Source of the DNA: Paenibacillus sp. DMB20
GTDB lineage: Bacteria; Bacillota; Bacilli; Paenibacillales; Paenibacillaceae
Length of the DNA stretch: 64,000 nucleotides
Assembly (NCBI RefSeq): GCF_000987955.1
Contig: NZ_LAZU01000017.1
Location: forward strand, 62,001-126,000
Direction of reading: 5' to 3'
A program made the translations under genes and the position numbers. Under the pieces are notes generated by a model. It was given only the letters and a program-made list of their open reading frames with translations, had not been told where the DNA came from and made no database searches. Positions within the stretch are counted from its first letter, which is position 1. Every line of letters begins with the position of its first letter. This document shows positions 17,005 to 25,894 of the stretch, in pieces.

Positions 17005-18966
17005 GTGACGCCGGGCACGTTGAATCCTCCTTTCGACCCGGATGACTACGAATATGCGGTTCAAGTGCCATACGCCGAGACCGGGATCAGCATAGTACCG
17101 CAGCGGGCAGATGTACTGTCAACCATGAAGATTAAAGTGGACGGTCGAAATGCGGATGAATCTGAACTTTCGGGACTGGCTTTAGTGCCGGGCGTACCTA
17201 AAGTTATCGATATTATCGTCACGGCCCAGGACCCGAACGTGCATCAAAGCTACAAACTGACCGTGACACGGTTGCTGCGGTCATCCAATGCAGCACTGGA
17301 CAGCCTGAAGGTCGATGGCGTTATGGTGAAGGATTTTCAAAGCGGTACATTAAACTATTCGGTTCATACTCCTTACGCTAAGGCCGCCGTCGATGTGAAC
17401 TGGACGCTGGCGGATAAGTCTGCCGCATCTAAGGCCAAGGTGGATGGACAGGATACGAACGTGCCGGAGCTTAAAGGCGTCTCTCTAACGCCGGGTATAG
17501 CGAAAGTAATCGAAATCGTGGTCACGGCAGAAGACGGGACTGTCCAGGTGTACGGGCTGACGATAACCCGTGCCAAGCCGGATCCCGTTACGCCGCCTTC
17601 GGGTCCGTCATTGCCATCCGGGCCTGTTATTCCCCCGACGCCCCCGGTGGTCGGCAAAATAGAAGTCATTGTGGATCATGGCACAGGCACGGCAAAGGCT
17701 GCCGAATTGATCATGGAGCGAATGAAGAATACGGGCGGCATCATACACGATAAGTTGGTATTGACGGCCGCAGAATTAAAGAAAGCGATAAACGCTGCGG
17801 CTAATAAGGTCCGCGTGGTTATCCCGGATCCCAAAGATGAAGTGTCCCAAATCGATGTGGAAATTCCTTACGCTTCCTTGAAAGAGCTTCAATCCGGAAA
17901 GAAAGAGCTGGAAATCCATATGGACCATGTCCGTATGCTGCTTTCCAAGGATTCGATTCAAGGACTGGATAAGGATATATATTTCCGGGTCATTCCGGTA
18001 AAGGACAAAAATTGGCAGGATCAAATCCTTGGACGTGCGCTGAAGGAGGCGGCGGTACAAAAAATTTCGCCGTCGCGACAGCCGTCTATCGTAGCAAGAC
18101 CGATTCAAATCGAGAGCAATGTGAGCGGACGGAATGTCACGGTGATTTTGCCGCTCAAAGCTGTAAGGCTGCCGGTTTCAACCGCAGAGCGTGAAGCATT
18201 CTTGAAATCGCTGGCCGTATTTGTTGAACGCAGCTACGGTGAACGTGAGGTGGTCCGCGGCAAGCTGGCGGATGATGCCGGTAAGCAGGGAGCCGTTCAA
18301 TTTACTGTCCCTAAGTTCGGCACGTTTGCCGTTCTTCGCTGGGAAGGGCAAAACCCGGTTGAACTTCCGGACCTGGGCTCTGGCGGACAGCCATCCCATG
18401 AAGCTTACATTTTCGGCTTCGGCGACGATACATTCGGACCTAGCCAGTCTCTAACCCGATCGCAGCTTGCTTCCATGCTTGCCCGATTAATGGGATATGA
18501 CGGGAAGGGGGCCGTGCGGTCCGGTTTCGCGGATGTCGATGATGCCTACTGGGCAGCCGGGGAAATTGAGTTTGTGAGCCGCCAAGGATTCATGATCGGT
18601 GACGGGTCGGAAAAATTCAGGCCCGATGAGGAAGTGACCCGCGCCCAAATGGCCATGATCGCTTCCCGTTATAAACAGCTTGATGCCGATCAAGCAAACG
18701 GCGGGGCATTCTCCGACGTGGCAGACGAGCACTGGGCTGCCGGATCCATTGCCGCCTCCAAACAAGCAGGTCTCATCAGCGGTTATCCGGACGGGACTTT
18801 CCGGCCCGGAAATCGCATGACTCGTGCGGAAGCGGTGGTTTTATTGAATAAAATGTTTAACCGCCTCCCGCTTTCGGGGGTAAGCCAACCTTCGTGGACC
18901 GATGTTCCGGCGTCGCACTGGGCGTATGGCGATATCGAGGAAGCTTCGGGAAACCATGAATATTGA
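17005..18966 (+). CDS. SLH surface protein, C-terminal part (frameshifted)
   Basis: Continues the preceding gene in the next reading frame; the GTG at 17005 has no ribosome site and the homologous reading frame extends back to about 16975. It contains two more beta-sandwich modules, a Pro-rich linker (residues about 190-215), a mixed domain, and three SLH repeats from about residue 465 (FGDDTFGPSQSLTRSQLASM, then SRQGFMIGDGSEKFRPDEEV, then GLISGYPDGTFRPGNRMTRA). SLH domains bind pyruvylated secondary cell-wall polymer. The end, SHWAYGDIEEASGNHEY, stops about ten residues earlier than usual for this type, and the next frame stays open for another eleven codons, so a second frameshift near 18963 is possible. 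Confidence 0.7.
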   Translation: MTPGTLNPPFDPDDYEYAVQVPYAETGISIVPQRADVLSTMKIKVDGRNADESELSGLALVPGVPKVIDIIVTAQDPNVHQSYKLTVTRLLRSSNAALDSLKVDGVMVKDFQSGTLNYSVHTPYAKAAVDVNWTLADKSAASKAKVDGQDTNVPELKGVSLTPGIAKVIEIVVTAEDGTVQVYGLTITRAKPDPVTPPSGPSLPSGPVIPPTPPVVGKIEVIVDHGTGTAKAAELIMERMKNTGGIIHDKLVLTAAELKKAINAAANKVRVVIPDPKDEVSQIDVEIPYASLKELQSGKKELEIHMDHVRMLLSKDSIQGLDKDIYFRVIPVKDKNWQDQILGRALKEAAVQKISPSRQPSIVARPIQIESNVSGRNVTVILPLKAVRLPVSTAEREAFLKSLAVFVERSYGEREVVRGKLADDAGKQGAVQFTVPKFGTFAVLRWEGQNPVELPDLGSGGQPSHEAYIFGFGDDTFGPSQSLTRSQLASMLARLMGYDGKGAVRSGFADVDDAYWAAGEIEFVSRQGFMIGDGSEKFRPDEEVTRAQMAMIASRYKQLDADQANGGAFSDVADEHWAAGSIAASKQAGLISGYPDGTFRPGNRMTRAEAVVLLNKMFNRLPLSGVSQPSWTDVPASHWAYGDIEEASGNHEY

Positions 18967-19013
18967 ACAGCAGGCGAAGGGGATGGGCCCCTCATGAAAT
19001 AAGTGCTTTAACC

Positions 19014-19070
19014 GACCCGGGAGACTGTCGTTTTGACTCTAAAAACGACCGTCTCCCGGGTCATTGTTTA
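19014..19070 (+). terminator. Terminator of the S-layer-type gene
   Basis: GACCCGGGAGAC..GTCGTTTT pairs with AAAACGAC.GTCTCCCGGGTC, a stem of about 20 bp, followed by ATTGTTTATTTT. Confidence 0.85.
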
Positions 19071-19164
19071 TTTTGATGCAAGGAATGGACTAAACTTGAA
19101 GAAGAACAGAAAGCATGGGAAAACCCGCGCGAAAGACGATCGAAAAATATTTTTGGATATAGGG

Positions 19165-19195
19165 TTGACCTTAACGTTACGTAAAGGTGTACATT
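19165..19195 (+). promoter_or_regulatory. MerR-type promoter and dyad operator
   Basis: TTGACC (19165-19170) and TACATT (19190-19195) are separated by 19 bp, the overlong spacing typical of MerR-controlled promoters. The spacer contains the dyad ACCTTAACGT-T-ACGTAAAGGT (19169-19189). It lies 22 bases before the MerR gene, so autoregulation is likely. Confidence 0.75.
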
Positions 19196-19217
19196 CAAGA
19201 TGTCAGGAGGTGATTTC

Positions 19218-19985
19218 ATGGAATATACCATTCAGAAGCTGGCTAAGCTGGCGGGGGTCAGCACGAGAACGCTGCGGTATTACGACGAGATTGGCATTCT
19301 TAAGCCGGCAAGAATCAACTCGTCGGGCTACCGAATCTACGGCTCACCGGAGGTGGATCGGCTGCAGCAAATATTGTTCTACCGGGAGCTGGGGCTCCAG
19401 CTGGACCGGATCAAGGAAGTCATCACCTCGCCTTCTTTTGACGGCATGAACGCTCTGAAGCAGCACCATGAACAGCTTCTTGACAAAAGACGGCAGCTGG
19501 ATCTGCTGATTACGAACGTGGAGAAAACCATTGCTTCCACGGAAGGGAGAATTAAAATGACCGATCAAGAGAAATTCGAAGGATTCAAGCAGAAAATGAT
19601 CGACGATAACGAGAATAAATACGGCAAAGAGATACGCGAAAAATACGGCGATGACGTAGTCGACCAATCCAACGCCAAGCTCAAAAACATGACGCCTGAG
19701 CAGCATGAAGAGGTGACGCGCCTGGCCGACGAGGTGAAGGAAACCCTTGCCGAGGCTTTGAAGCAGGGAGACCCGGCAGGGGAGCTGGCGCAAAAGGCTG
19801 CAGACTTGCATAAGCAGTGGCTGACCTATTACTGGAGCGAGTACAGCAAAGAAGCGCATGCCGGCGTGGCGCAAATGTATGTGGACGACGAGCGTTTCAA
19901 AGCATACTACGATTCGGAACAGCCGGGAGCGGCCGAATTTTTGCGGGATGCCATCTTCATTTACACGGGAATGAAGCAGGAATAA
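19218..19985 (+). CDS. MerR-family regulator with TipAS antibiotic-recognition domain
   Basis: 255 residues. The N-terminal winged helix-turn-helix reads IQKLAKLAGVSTRTLRYYDE then SSGYRIYGSPEVDRLQ, followed by a coiled-coil dimerisation helix (residues about 75-115) and a C-terminal TipAS domain (EEVTRLADEVKETLAEALKQ, HKQWLTYYWSEYSKEAHAGV). TipAS proteins such as Mta and SkgA bind hydrophobic drugs or peptides and activate efflux or stress genes. The ATG at 19218 follows CAGGAGG; an earlier in-frame ATG overlaps that site. No efflux gene is adjacent, so the target may be itself and distant genes. Confidence 0.88.
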   Translation: MEYTIQKLAKLAGVSTRTLRYYDEIGILKPARINSSGYRIYGSPEVDRLQQILFYRELGLQLDRIKEVITSPSFDGMNALKQHHEQLLDKRRQLDLLITNVEKTIASTEGRIKMTDQEKFEGFKQKMIDDNENKYGKEIREKYGDDVVDQSNAKLKNMTPEQHEEVTRLADEVKETLAEALKQGDPAGELAQKAADLHKQWLTYYWSEYSKEAHAGVAQMYVDDERFKAYYDSEQPGAAEFLRDAIFIYTGMKQE

Positions 19986-20334
19986 CTAAACAGGGCGGTG
20001 CTTTTAACCGGGCCCTGAAAAGAAACGGGAGCGCTCCTCCCTTCAAGCGCGTTAAAATATACACAATGAAATATGGGGAACAACCGTCAGGAAGCAATGT
20101 GTCCTGGCGGTTTTTCTTTTGGAAAATTCAGAAATCAATATTGAGCGCTGCTGCCCGATCTTACCGGAACTTTCGCTGCACGCGGCCTGCTTTTTCGGAA
20201 ACATCGATAGCCGCTTGGCTGGGAAAAGTCAAAATCGTTCCTCTTTGAGTAAAAATATGACATGCAACCTGCCAGCTTTTCAAGTTATCTTCAAGGAGAT
20301 GTCTATCATTAGTAACGAGAGGAGGAACTGTAAA
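19986..20334. other. Intergenic region with AAGTCAAAATCGT element
   Basis: The only notable element is AAGTCAAAATCGT at 20226-20238, about 100 bases upstream of the PL8 gene. Near-identical 13-mers precede the second permease operon (45486-45498) and the second solute-binding-protein gene (47416-47428). It is therefore a candidate binding site for one of the YesN-type regulators. No gene is seen in the region. Confidence 0.45.
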
Positions 20335-23300
20335 TTGAAAGCGTATACAAGAAAAATATCCTTGGCACTGGTCGTCTGCATGACGTTCCAAATGGTGTTA
20401 TCGTTCCAACCGGGTTTTGTAAACAGGGCGGAAGCCAGCACTGCAGGGACGAACCTGGTGCCTAACGGGGATTTCGAGACCGTGGTCTACCCCGGCGCAA
20501 GCAGTTGGACTGATCGGAAGCAGGCTGAGGGTTGGGGAGTTTGGCTGGCCAGCGGTTCGGGAAAGGTATCCGTCAATGAGGCGGTTTATGCTTCGGGCGA
20601 GAGGTCCGTGCAAGTGGAGCATGCCGTTGCTTCGCGGACGGGCCTTTCCGTAAATGCCAAAATAAATGCCGGAACAACCTTTAAGCTCAGCGCCCGGATG
20701 AAGACGGACAACGTCGTTTCAAGCGGCGGCGTTTTTGTCAGAACGCAATACTACAAGAGCATAAGCGGAGTGGACGGAGCAACGGCCAATGTCAAATTGG
20801 GGGATGGTCCCGTACTCGCCAAGCTGACCGGTACCAACGATTGGACGTTACGCGAAGCGGTCTTGACCGTCCCGGCAGACACAAGATACGTAAGGATCGA
20901 GCCTTTTTTCGAGACGGGCACGGGAACGGCCTGGTTTGACGACATTCGTCTTCACGAGTGGACGGGCGTGAGCGGTTTAACCCTTCAGCCCGCGTCCGTT
21001 ACGCTGGATAAGGGGCAGAGTTTTACTTTTACCCCTGTTTTTTCGCCTCCGGGGACGTCGGAAGAACTGGTGTGGTCGTCATCCAACCCGGTAACGGCTT
21101 CGGTATACGACGGTATCGTGACGGCTCATGATTTCGGGAGCGTTACGATTACGGCGGCCACAAGCAACGGTTTCATTCGCGGACAGGCAACCGTCATGGT
21201 GGAATCGGCTGCCATGCAGGCGGCATATGGCCAGCTTAGGCTGAAATGGCGCTCCAAATTGTTGGGCGGGGACTCCATGGATTTAAACGATCCGGACGTT
21301 TCCGCTTATATGACGGCGCTGCGTGAACGGATCTCCAACGCGTCGAGCACGGGGATTTGGGATTTGATGAACAAAGCACCGAATCCCGATTATTTATGGT
21401 CGGACCTCGGTACTAAAACCAATACCGATTCCGCCAAAATGACCAAAGGTTTTGCGAATATCAGCGACATGGCGGTCGCTTATTCGACTGAGGGATCTGC
21501 CTTATACAGGGATGCGCAGCTGCGGGACGATATTATAAAAGCGCTCGAATGGATGTACGATAACCAGTACAACGAAAGAAGAGCCATGCCTTCGGGAGCC
21601 AACTGGTGGGATTGGGAGATCGGTACTCCCCAAGCGCTGATGAACATTATCGTTCTGATGTACGACGAGTTGAGCGAGGCGCAGATCGATAAATATTTCA
21701 AAGCGATCGACAGATATGTACCGGACCCGACCAAGAGAGTCCAGAACGCAAACGTTACGGAAACCGGCGCCAACCTTTTGGACAAGTCTCTGGTTGTCGT
21801 TCTTCGCGGAGTCGCGGGAAAAAACAGTTCGAAAATCGAGCAAGCCAGGGCTTCCATGGCAAGAGAATTTCTGTATGTCCGGAGCGGGGACGGCATCTAT
21901 GAGGACGGATCGTTGATCCAGCATGCCAATATCGCTTATACCGGAGCGTACGGCACCGTGCTTGTGGGACGGATTGCCGACCTGTTGTATCTTTTCACCT
22001 CTTCGCCATGGGAAATCACGGATCCGAATGTAAACAACGTGTACAAATGGGTGGAGGATGCGTTCGAGCCCCTTATTTACAAAGGCGCCATGATGGACGC
22101 CGTAAAAGGACGCAGCATTTCCCGGGAGAAGGATTCGGATCACCTGACCGGCAGAGGGGTCATCCGAATTTTGGCGCGGCTTTCGGGCGGGGCGCCGGCT
22201 GAGCAATCCGCGAAAATAAAAAGCATGATCAAAGAATGGGTCCTGTCGGATACGACGTTCCCGAACTATTATGAGGGGATGCCTATTTACGAGATGAACC
22301 TGATCAAAGGCATTGTAAACGATCCTTCGGTTACGCCGAGGGGGGAACAGGTCAAGCACCAGAACTTTGCGGCCATGGACCGGGTTGTCCATCTTCGTCC
22401 CGGTTTCGGATTCGTGATCAGTTTGTTCTCCGACCGAATCTCCGCGTTTGAATTCGGCAACGGGGAGAACATCAAAGGCTGGTACACGGGAATGGGAATG
22501 ACCAATCTGTACAACGGGGATTTAAAGCAGTTCAGCAACCAATACTGGCCGACCGTCGACATGTACCGTCTGGCGGGAACGACAACGGACGGCTATTCCC
22601 CGGCCCCAAAAGCATGGGCGCCTTACTATAATCCGAAAACTTGGGTCGGCGGTTCGTCCATAGATAAGCTGTACGGGTCGGCAGGCATGGATTTTTCCCT
22701 GGAATCAAGCACGGGCAGCAAGCTGCAGGGCAAGAAATCCTGGTTTATGTTCGATGACGAAATCGTCGCGCTGGGTTCCGGCATCACGAGCCCGGAAGAC
22801 CGTACGGTAGAAACGATCGTGGAAAACCGCCAAGTGTCCGATGCAGGCGATAATGCATTCATCGTAAACGGTGTGGAACAACCCGCGAACCTTGGTTGGA
22901 ACGAAACATTGAAAAGCGTGAAATGGGCACATCTTGCCGGACATGTTCCCGGCTCGGATATCGGCTATTATTTCCCGGACAGCCCTGATCTCCAAGGATT
23001 AAGAGAAGCGAGGGAAGGGGCATGGAAGGACATCAATACGGGCGGTTCTGCGGATGTCATCACCAAAAATTACGTCAGCCTGTCCTTTGATCACGGGAAG
23101 AAACCGCAGGACGCATCGTATTCCTATGTCATACTGCCGAACCGGGATCCGGCGGCAACGGAAAAATACAGCGAAAATCCCGATATCGAAGTCATTAGCC
23201 GGAACAATCAGGTTCACGCGGTCAAAGAACGCAAGCTCGGCTGGCATGGCTTCAACTTCTGGGAGGCTGGAACCTCAGCTTTCGTCCGTGCCTACAGTCC

Positions 23301-24678
23301 GGCTTCCGTTCAGGTGCGCAAACAGGGCGACTTGCTGACGGTTGCGGTTGCGGATCCTACCCAAAAACAAGACAAAATCGTTGTCGATCTGCTCGATAAT
23401 GTCGTTCTGCAGGAGCTTAAAAAAGATTCAACCGTTCGAATCATCCAGACTTCGCCGTATCTGAAGCTGGAGATTGATACGGCGGGCGCCCAAGGAAAAA
23501 GCCATGCGGCGACCTTCCGGATCGTCCCGCCGGCCACAGGAATCCAATTTGACAAGGAGGCTGCCACGCTGAACGTGGGCGACACCATAAGCCTTACAGC
23601 GGCAACCGTTCCATCCAACGCAGCCGCTCTTGAGCTCAGCTGGACCGTGGACTCCGGCGACATCGTCAGATTGGAGCAGAACGGCACTACGGGGTCCGTA
23701 ACCGCCCTGAAAGCGGGAACGGCCACCATTACGGCCGCGTCCCTTGATGGGGCGTTTAGCGCAACCTGCGTGGTAACCGTGAAAGAGAAAAGCCCGGGCA
23801 CTCCTCCAGGTGGTGGAAATAACGGCACTTCTCCGGGCGATGGAAACAACGGCAATCCTCCGGCTGGCGGAAATAACGGCAATCCGCCGAGCGGCAGCGG
23901 GAATAGCAGCAGCCCATCCGATGGAGGCTGGGATAGCGGCAGCCCATCCAATGGGGGTAGCCAATCTAAAGGAGAAGGCACGGTAACAGGCGGCGCTTCG
24001 AACGGAGAGGGCTCGGGCCATTCGCCGCAGGGGGAACAGGGCAGCAAACCGAACGGCGGCTCCGCGGGCCAATCCGGGAGCGAAACGGGCCAATCTCCTT
24101 CAGGATCGGCCCCGGGCGGCACGAACAGCGAGATATCCGACATCAAAGGCCACTGGGCGGAAGACAAGATCAAGAAAGCCATGGATCAAGGTCTCGCCAC
24201 CGGATATCCGGATGGCACATTCAAGCCGGAAAAACCCGTTACGCGCGCGGAATTTGCCGTATTGCTCGCAAGAGGATTAGGTTTAAAGGCCGAGACCGAA
24301 ATGCCATTTGCGGATGACCGGTCCATTCCGGGCTGGGCCAAATCCTATGTGGCCGCTGGAATTTCGCACGGATTTATTGCCGGCTATGCCGACAATACTT
24401 TCCGCGCATCCAAGTCCATTACCAGAACGGAATTGGCGACTATGGCCGCGAAGGCGCTTCAACTTGAAGAAGGCCGGCCGGACTCCCTATCCTTTGCCGA
24501 TGCCGCGGGCATTCCGAACTGGGCCAAGGGCTGGATCGCCTCTGCGGTAAAAGCCGGGTTGATCGAAGGACGCAAGGATAACCGGTTCGTTCCGGATTCG
24601 CAAGCCACCCGGGCCGAGGCGCTCGTCATCCTGACGCGGATTCTTGATGCCAAGCCGGAACAAGAAAAGTCAAAATAA
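20335..24678 (+). CDS. Cell-surface polysaccharide lyase family 8 with SLH anchor
   Basis: 1447 residues. TTG start behind GAGGAGG, then signal peptide ISLALVVCMTFQMVLSF to about residue 35. Domains in order: carbohydrate-binding-like module (NLVPNGDFE, to about 215), Ig-like Big_2 module (about 220-290), PL8 alpha/alpha toroid and beta-sandwich (about 300-1060), second Big_2 module, a Gly/Ser/Pro linker, and three SLH repeats. The catalytic Asn-His-Tyr are seen as ETGANL (Asn480), IQHANIAYTGAYG (His530 and Tyr539), with the same spacing as in pneumococcal hyaluronate lyase. NWWDWEIGTP is also family-typical. It cleaves hyaluronan, chondroitin, xanthan or a similar uronate polymer outside the cell, making unsaturated products for GH88. 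The exact substrate is not decided. Confidence 0.88.
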   Translation: MKAYTRKISLALVVCMTFQMVLSFQPGFVNRAEASTAGTNLVPNGDFETVVYPGASSWTDRKQAEGWGVWLASGSGKVSVNEAVYASGERSVQVEHAVASRTGLSVNAKINAGTTFKLSARMKTDNVVSSGGVFVRTQYYKSISGVDGATANVKLGDGPVLAKLTGTNDWTLREAVLTVPADTRYVRIEPFFETGTGTAWFDDIRLHEWTGVSGLTLQPASVTLDKGQSFTFTPVFSPPGTSEELVWSSSNPVTASVYDGIVTAHDFGSVTITAATSNGFIRGQATVMVESAAMQAAYGQLRLKWRSKLLGGDSMDLNDPDVSAYMTALRERISNASSTGIWDLMNKAPNPDYLWSDLGTKTNTDSAKMTKGFANISDMAVAYSTEGSALYRDAQLRDDIIKALEWMYDNQYNERRAMPSGANWWDWEIGTPQALMNIIVLMYDELSEAQIDKYFKAIDRYVPDPTKRVQNANVTETGANLLDKSLVVVLRGVAGKNSSKIEQARASMAREFLYVRSGDGIYEDGSLIQHANIAYTGAYGTVLVGRIADLLYLFTSSPWEITDPNVNNVYKWVEDAFEPLIYKGAMMDAVKGRSISREKDSDHLTGRGVIRILARLSGGAPAEQSAKIKSMIKEWVLSDTTFPNYYEGMPIYEMNLIKGIVNDPSVTPRGEQVKHQNFAAMDRVVHLRPGFGFVISLFSDRISAFEFGNGENIKGWYTGMGMTNLYNGDLKQFSNQYWPTVDMYRLAGTTTDGYSPAPKAWAPYYNPKTWVGGSSIDKLYGSAGMDFSLESSTGSKLQGKKSWFMFDDEIVALGSGITSPEDRTVETIVENRQVSDAGDNAFIVNGVEQPANLGWNETLKSVKWAHLAGHVPGSDIGYYFPDSPDLQGLREAREGAWKDINTGGSADVITKNYVSLSFDHGKKPQDASYSYVILPNRDPAATEKYSENPDIEVISRNNQVHAVKERKLGWHGFNFWEAGTSAFVRAYSPASVQVRKQGDLLTVAVADPTQKQDKIVVDLLDNVVLQELKKDSTVRIIQTSPYLKLEIDTAGAQGKSHAATFRIVPPATGIQFDKEAATLNVGDTISLTAATVPSNAAALELSWTVDSGDIVRLEQNGTTGSVTALKAGTATITAASLDGAFSATCVVTVKEKSPGTPPGGGNNGTSPGDGNNGNPPAGGNNGNPPSGSGNSSSPSDGGWDSGSPSNGGSQSKGEGTVTGGASNGEGSGHSPQGEQGSKPNGGSAGQSGSETGQSPSGSAPGGTNSEISDIKGHWAEDKIKKAMDQGLATGYPDGTFKPEKPVTRAEFAVLLARGLGLKAETEMPFADDRSIPGWAKSYVAAGISHGFIAGYADNTFRASKSITRTELATMAAKALQLEEGRPDSLSFADAAGIPNWAKGWIASAVKAGLIEGRKDNRFVPDSQATRAEALVILTRILDAKPEQEKSK

Positions 24679-24683
24679 TGCAC
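24669..24683. promoter_or_regulatory. Operator-like 15-mer GTCAAAATAATGCAC
   Basis: Overlaps the stop codon of the PL8 gene and precedes the GH88 gene. 13 of 15 bases match GTCAAAATCTTGCAC before the first permease operon (31576-31590); a third copy, ATCAAAATTTTGCAC, precedes the first solute-binding-protein gene (33515-33529). Confidence 0.4.
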
Positions 24684-24697
24684 GTCAAGGCAAAAAT

Positions 24698-24726
24698 CGC
24701 CCCTATTACAATAGGGGCGCTCTCTT
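24698..24726 (+). terminator. Terminator after the PL8 gene
   Basis: Perfect 9-bp stem GCCCCTATT / AATAGGGGC with a two-base loop and a T-rich tail (GCTCTCTTTA), 20 bases after the stop codon. Confidence 0.75.
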
Positions 24727-24772
24727 TATCATGAGTCGTAAGAAGAGCGAAGTCGAAGGGAGAAAAGCGTTC

Positions 24773-25894
24773 ATGTGGAACACTGCGATAAAAGATGCGG
24801 CAGATAAAATTCGGGCTAATATCGGCCGGTTTGGGACGAAATTCCCTCACGTAAGCCGGGACGGGTCTTATCTGCTGAACGACAACGACGACTGGACGAA
24901 CGGATTTTGGAGCGGCATGCTGTGGCTATGCTATGAATATACGAAGGACGAGCAGTTCCGTATGGCGGCATCCCGTACGGTAGAGGACTTCCGGCGCCGT
25001 TTTGAGAAAAAAACGGTTCTTGATCATCACGATATCGGATTCTTGTATTCGCTGTCCTCCAAAGCACAGTGGATCGTCGACAAGGATGAAAACGCCCGTC
25101 AGCTGACGCTGCAGGCCGCAGATCATTTGCTGAAACGGTGGCGCCCGAAGGGAGGCTACATTCAAGCGTGGGGGCCGGAGGGAGACGAGAAGGAAGGCGG
25201 GCGGATCATTATCGACTGTCTGATGAATCTGCCCCTCCTGTTCTGGGCCGGCCAACAGACCGGCGATCCCGTGTACCATCAGGTTGCGGCCATTCAGGCG
25301 GATAAAACAAGAAGATATATCGTACGCGGAGACGACAGCTCTTACCATACGTTTTTCTTCGATCCGAACACCGGGGAGCCGATCGGAGGCGCCACGCACC
25401 AGGGGTACACGAACGGATCGACCTGGACGCGCGGGCAGGCCTGGGGGGTTTACGGTTTCGCGCTATCTTACCGCTATACCCGGAATCCGCTTTATCTGGA
25501 AACGTCCAAACGGATGGCGCGGTATTTCCTGGAGCGGTTACCGGAGGATCACGTCGCTTACTGGGACTTCAATGTTCCGGTAACGGAAGAAACCTACCGG
25601 GACAGCTCGGCCTCCGCCATTGTCGCGGCCGGTCTGCTGGAGCTGATCGGGCATATGGATGAAAGCGATCCGGAGCGGGCCTATTTTGAACGGGAGATCA
25701 TGAAATCGATGACTTCGCTGGTACAAAATTATTCGACGATCGGCGAAGAGGCGGAGGGATTGCTTAAACGCGGCTCCTACCATGTCCGCGGCGGGCTGTC
25801 CCCGGATGATTACATGATCTGGGGAGATTATTTCTATCTCGAAGCCTTGATTCGGCTGGAGAATGGCGGAAGAGGGTACTGGTATGAACGCTGA
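24773..25894 (+). CDS. Unsaturated glucuronyl hydrolase, GH88 (copy 1)
   Basis: 373 residues, close throughout to the UGL of Bacillus sp. GL1. The two essential aspartates are present in LDHHDIGF (Asp87) and GGRIIIDC (Asp148), and the substrate-binding segments GSTWTRGQAWGVYGF and PDDYMIWGDYFYLEAL are conserved. The enzyme hydrates the 4,5-unsaturated uronyl residue at the non-reducing end of oligosaccharides made by lyases, releasing the uronate that KduI can use. No signal peptide, so cytoplasmic. The ATG at 24773 fits the GL1 N-terminus (MW) and has AGGGAG upstream. Its stop overlaps the next gene by 11 bases. Confidence 0.93.
   Translation: MWNTAIKDAADKIRANIGRFGTKFPHVSRDGSYLLNDNDDWTNGFWSGMLWLCYEYTKDEQFRMAASRTVEDFRRRFEKKTVLDHHDIGFLYSLSSKAQWIVDKDENARQLTLQAADHLLKRWRPKGGYIQAWGPEGDEKEGGRIIIDCLMNLPLLFWAGQQTGDPVYHQVAAIQADKTRRYIVRGDDSSYHTFFFDPNTGEPIGGATHQGYTNGSTWTRGQAWGVYGFALSYRYTRNPLYLETSKRMARYFLERLPEDHVAYWDFNVPVTEETYRDSSASAIVAAGLLELIGHMDESDPERAYFEREIMKSMTSLVQNYSTIGEEAEGLLKRGSYHVRGGLSPDDYMIWGDYFYLEALIRLENGGRGYWYER

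Noticed and set aside
20119..20334. N-terminal extension of the PL8 gene
   Set aside because: A signal peptide begins at the TTG at 20335 with GAGGAGG upstream; the extension has no ribosome site and contains the AAGTCAAAATCGT element.
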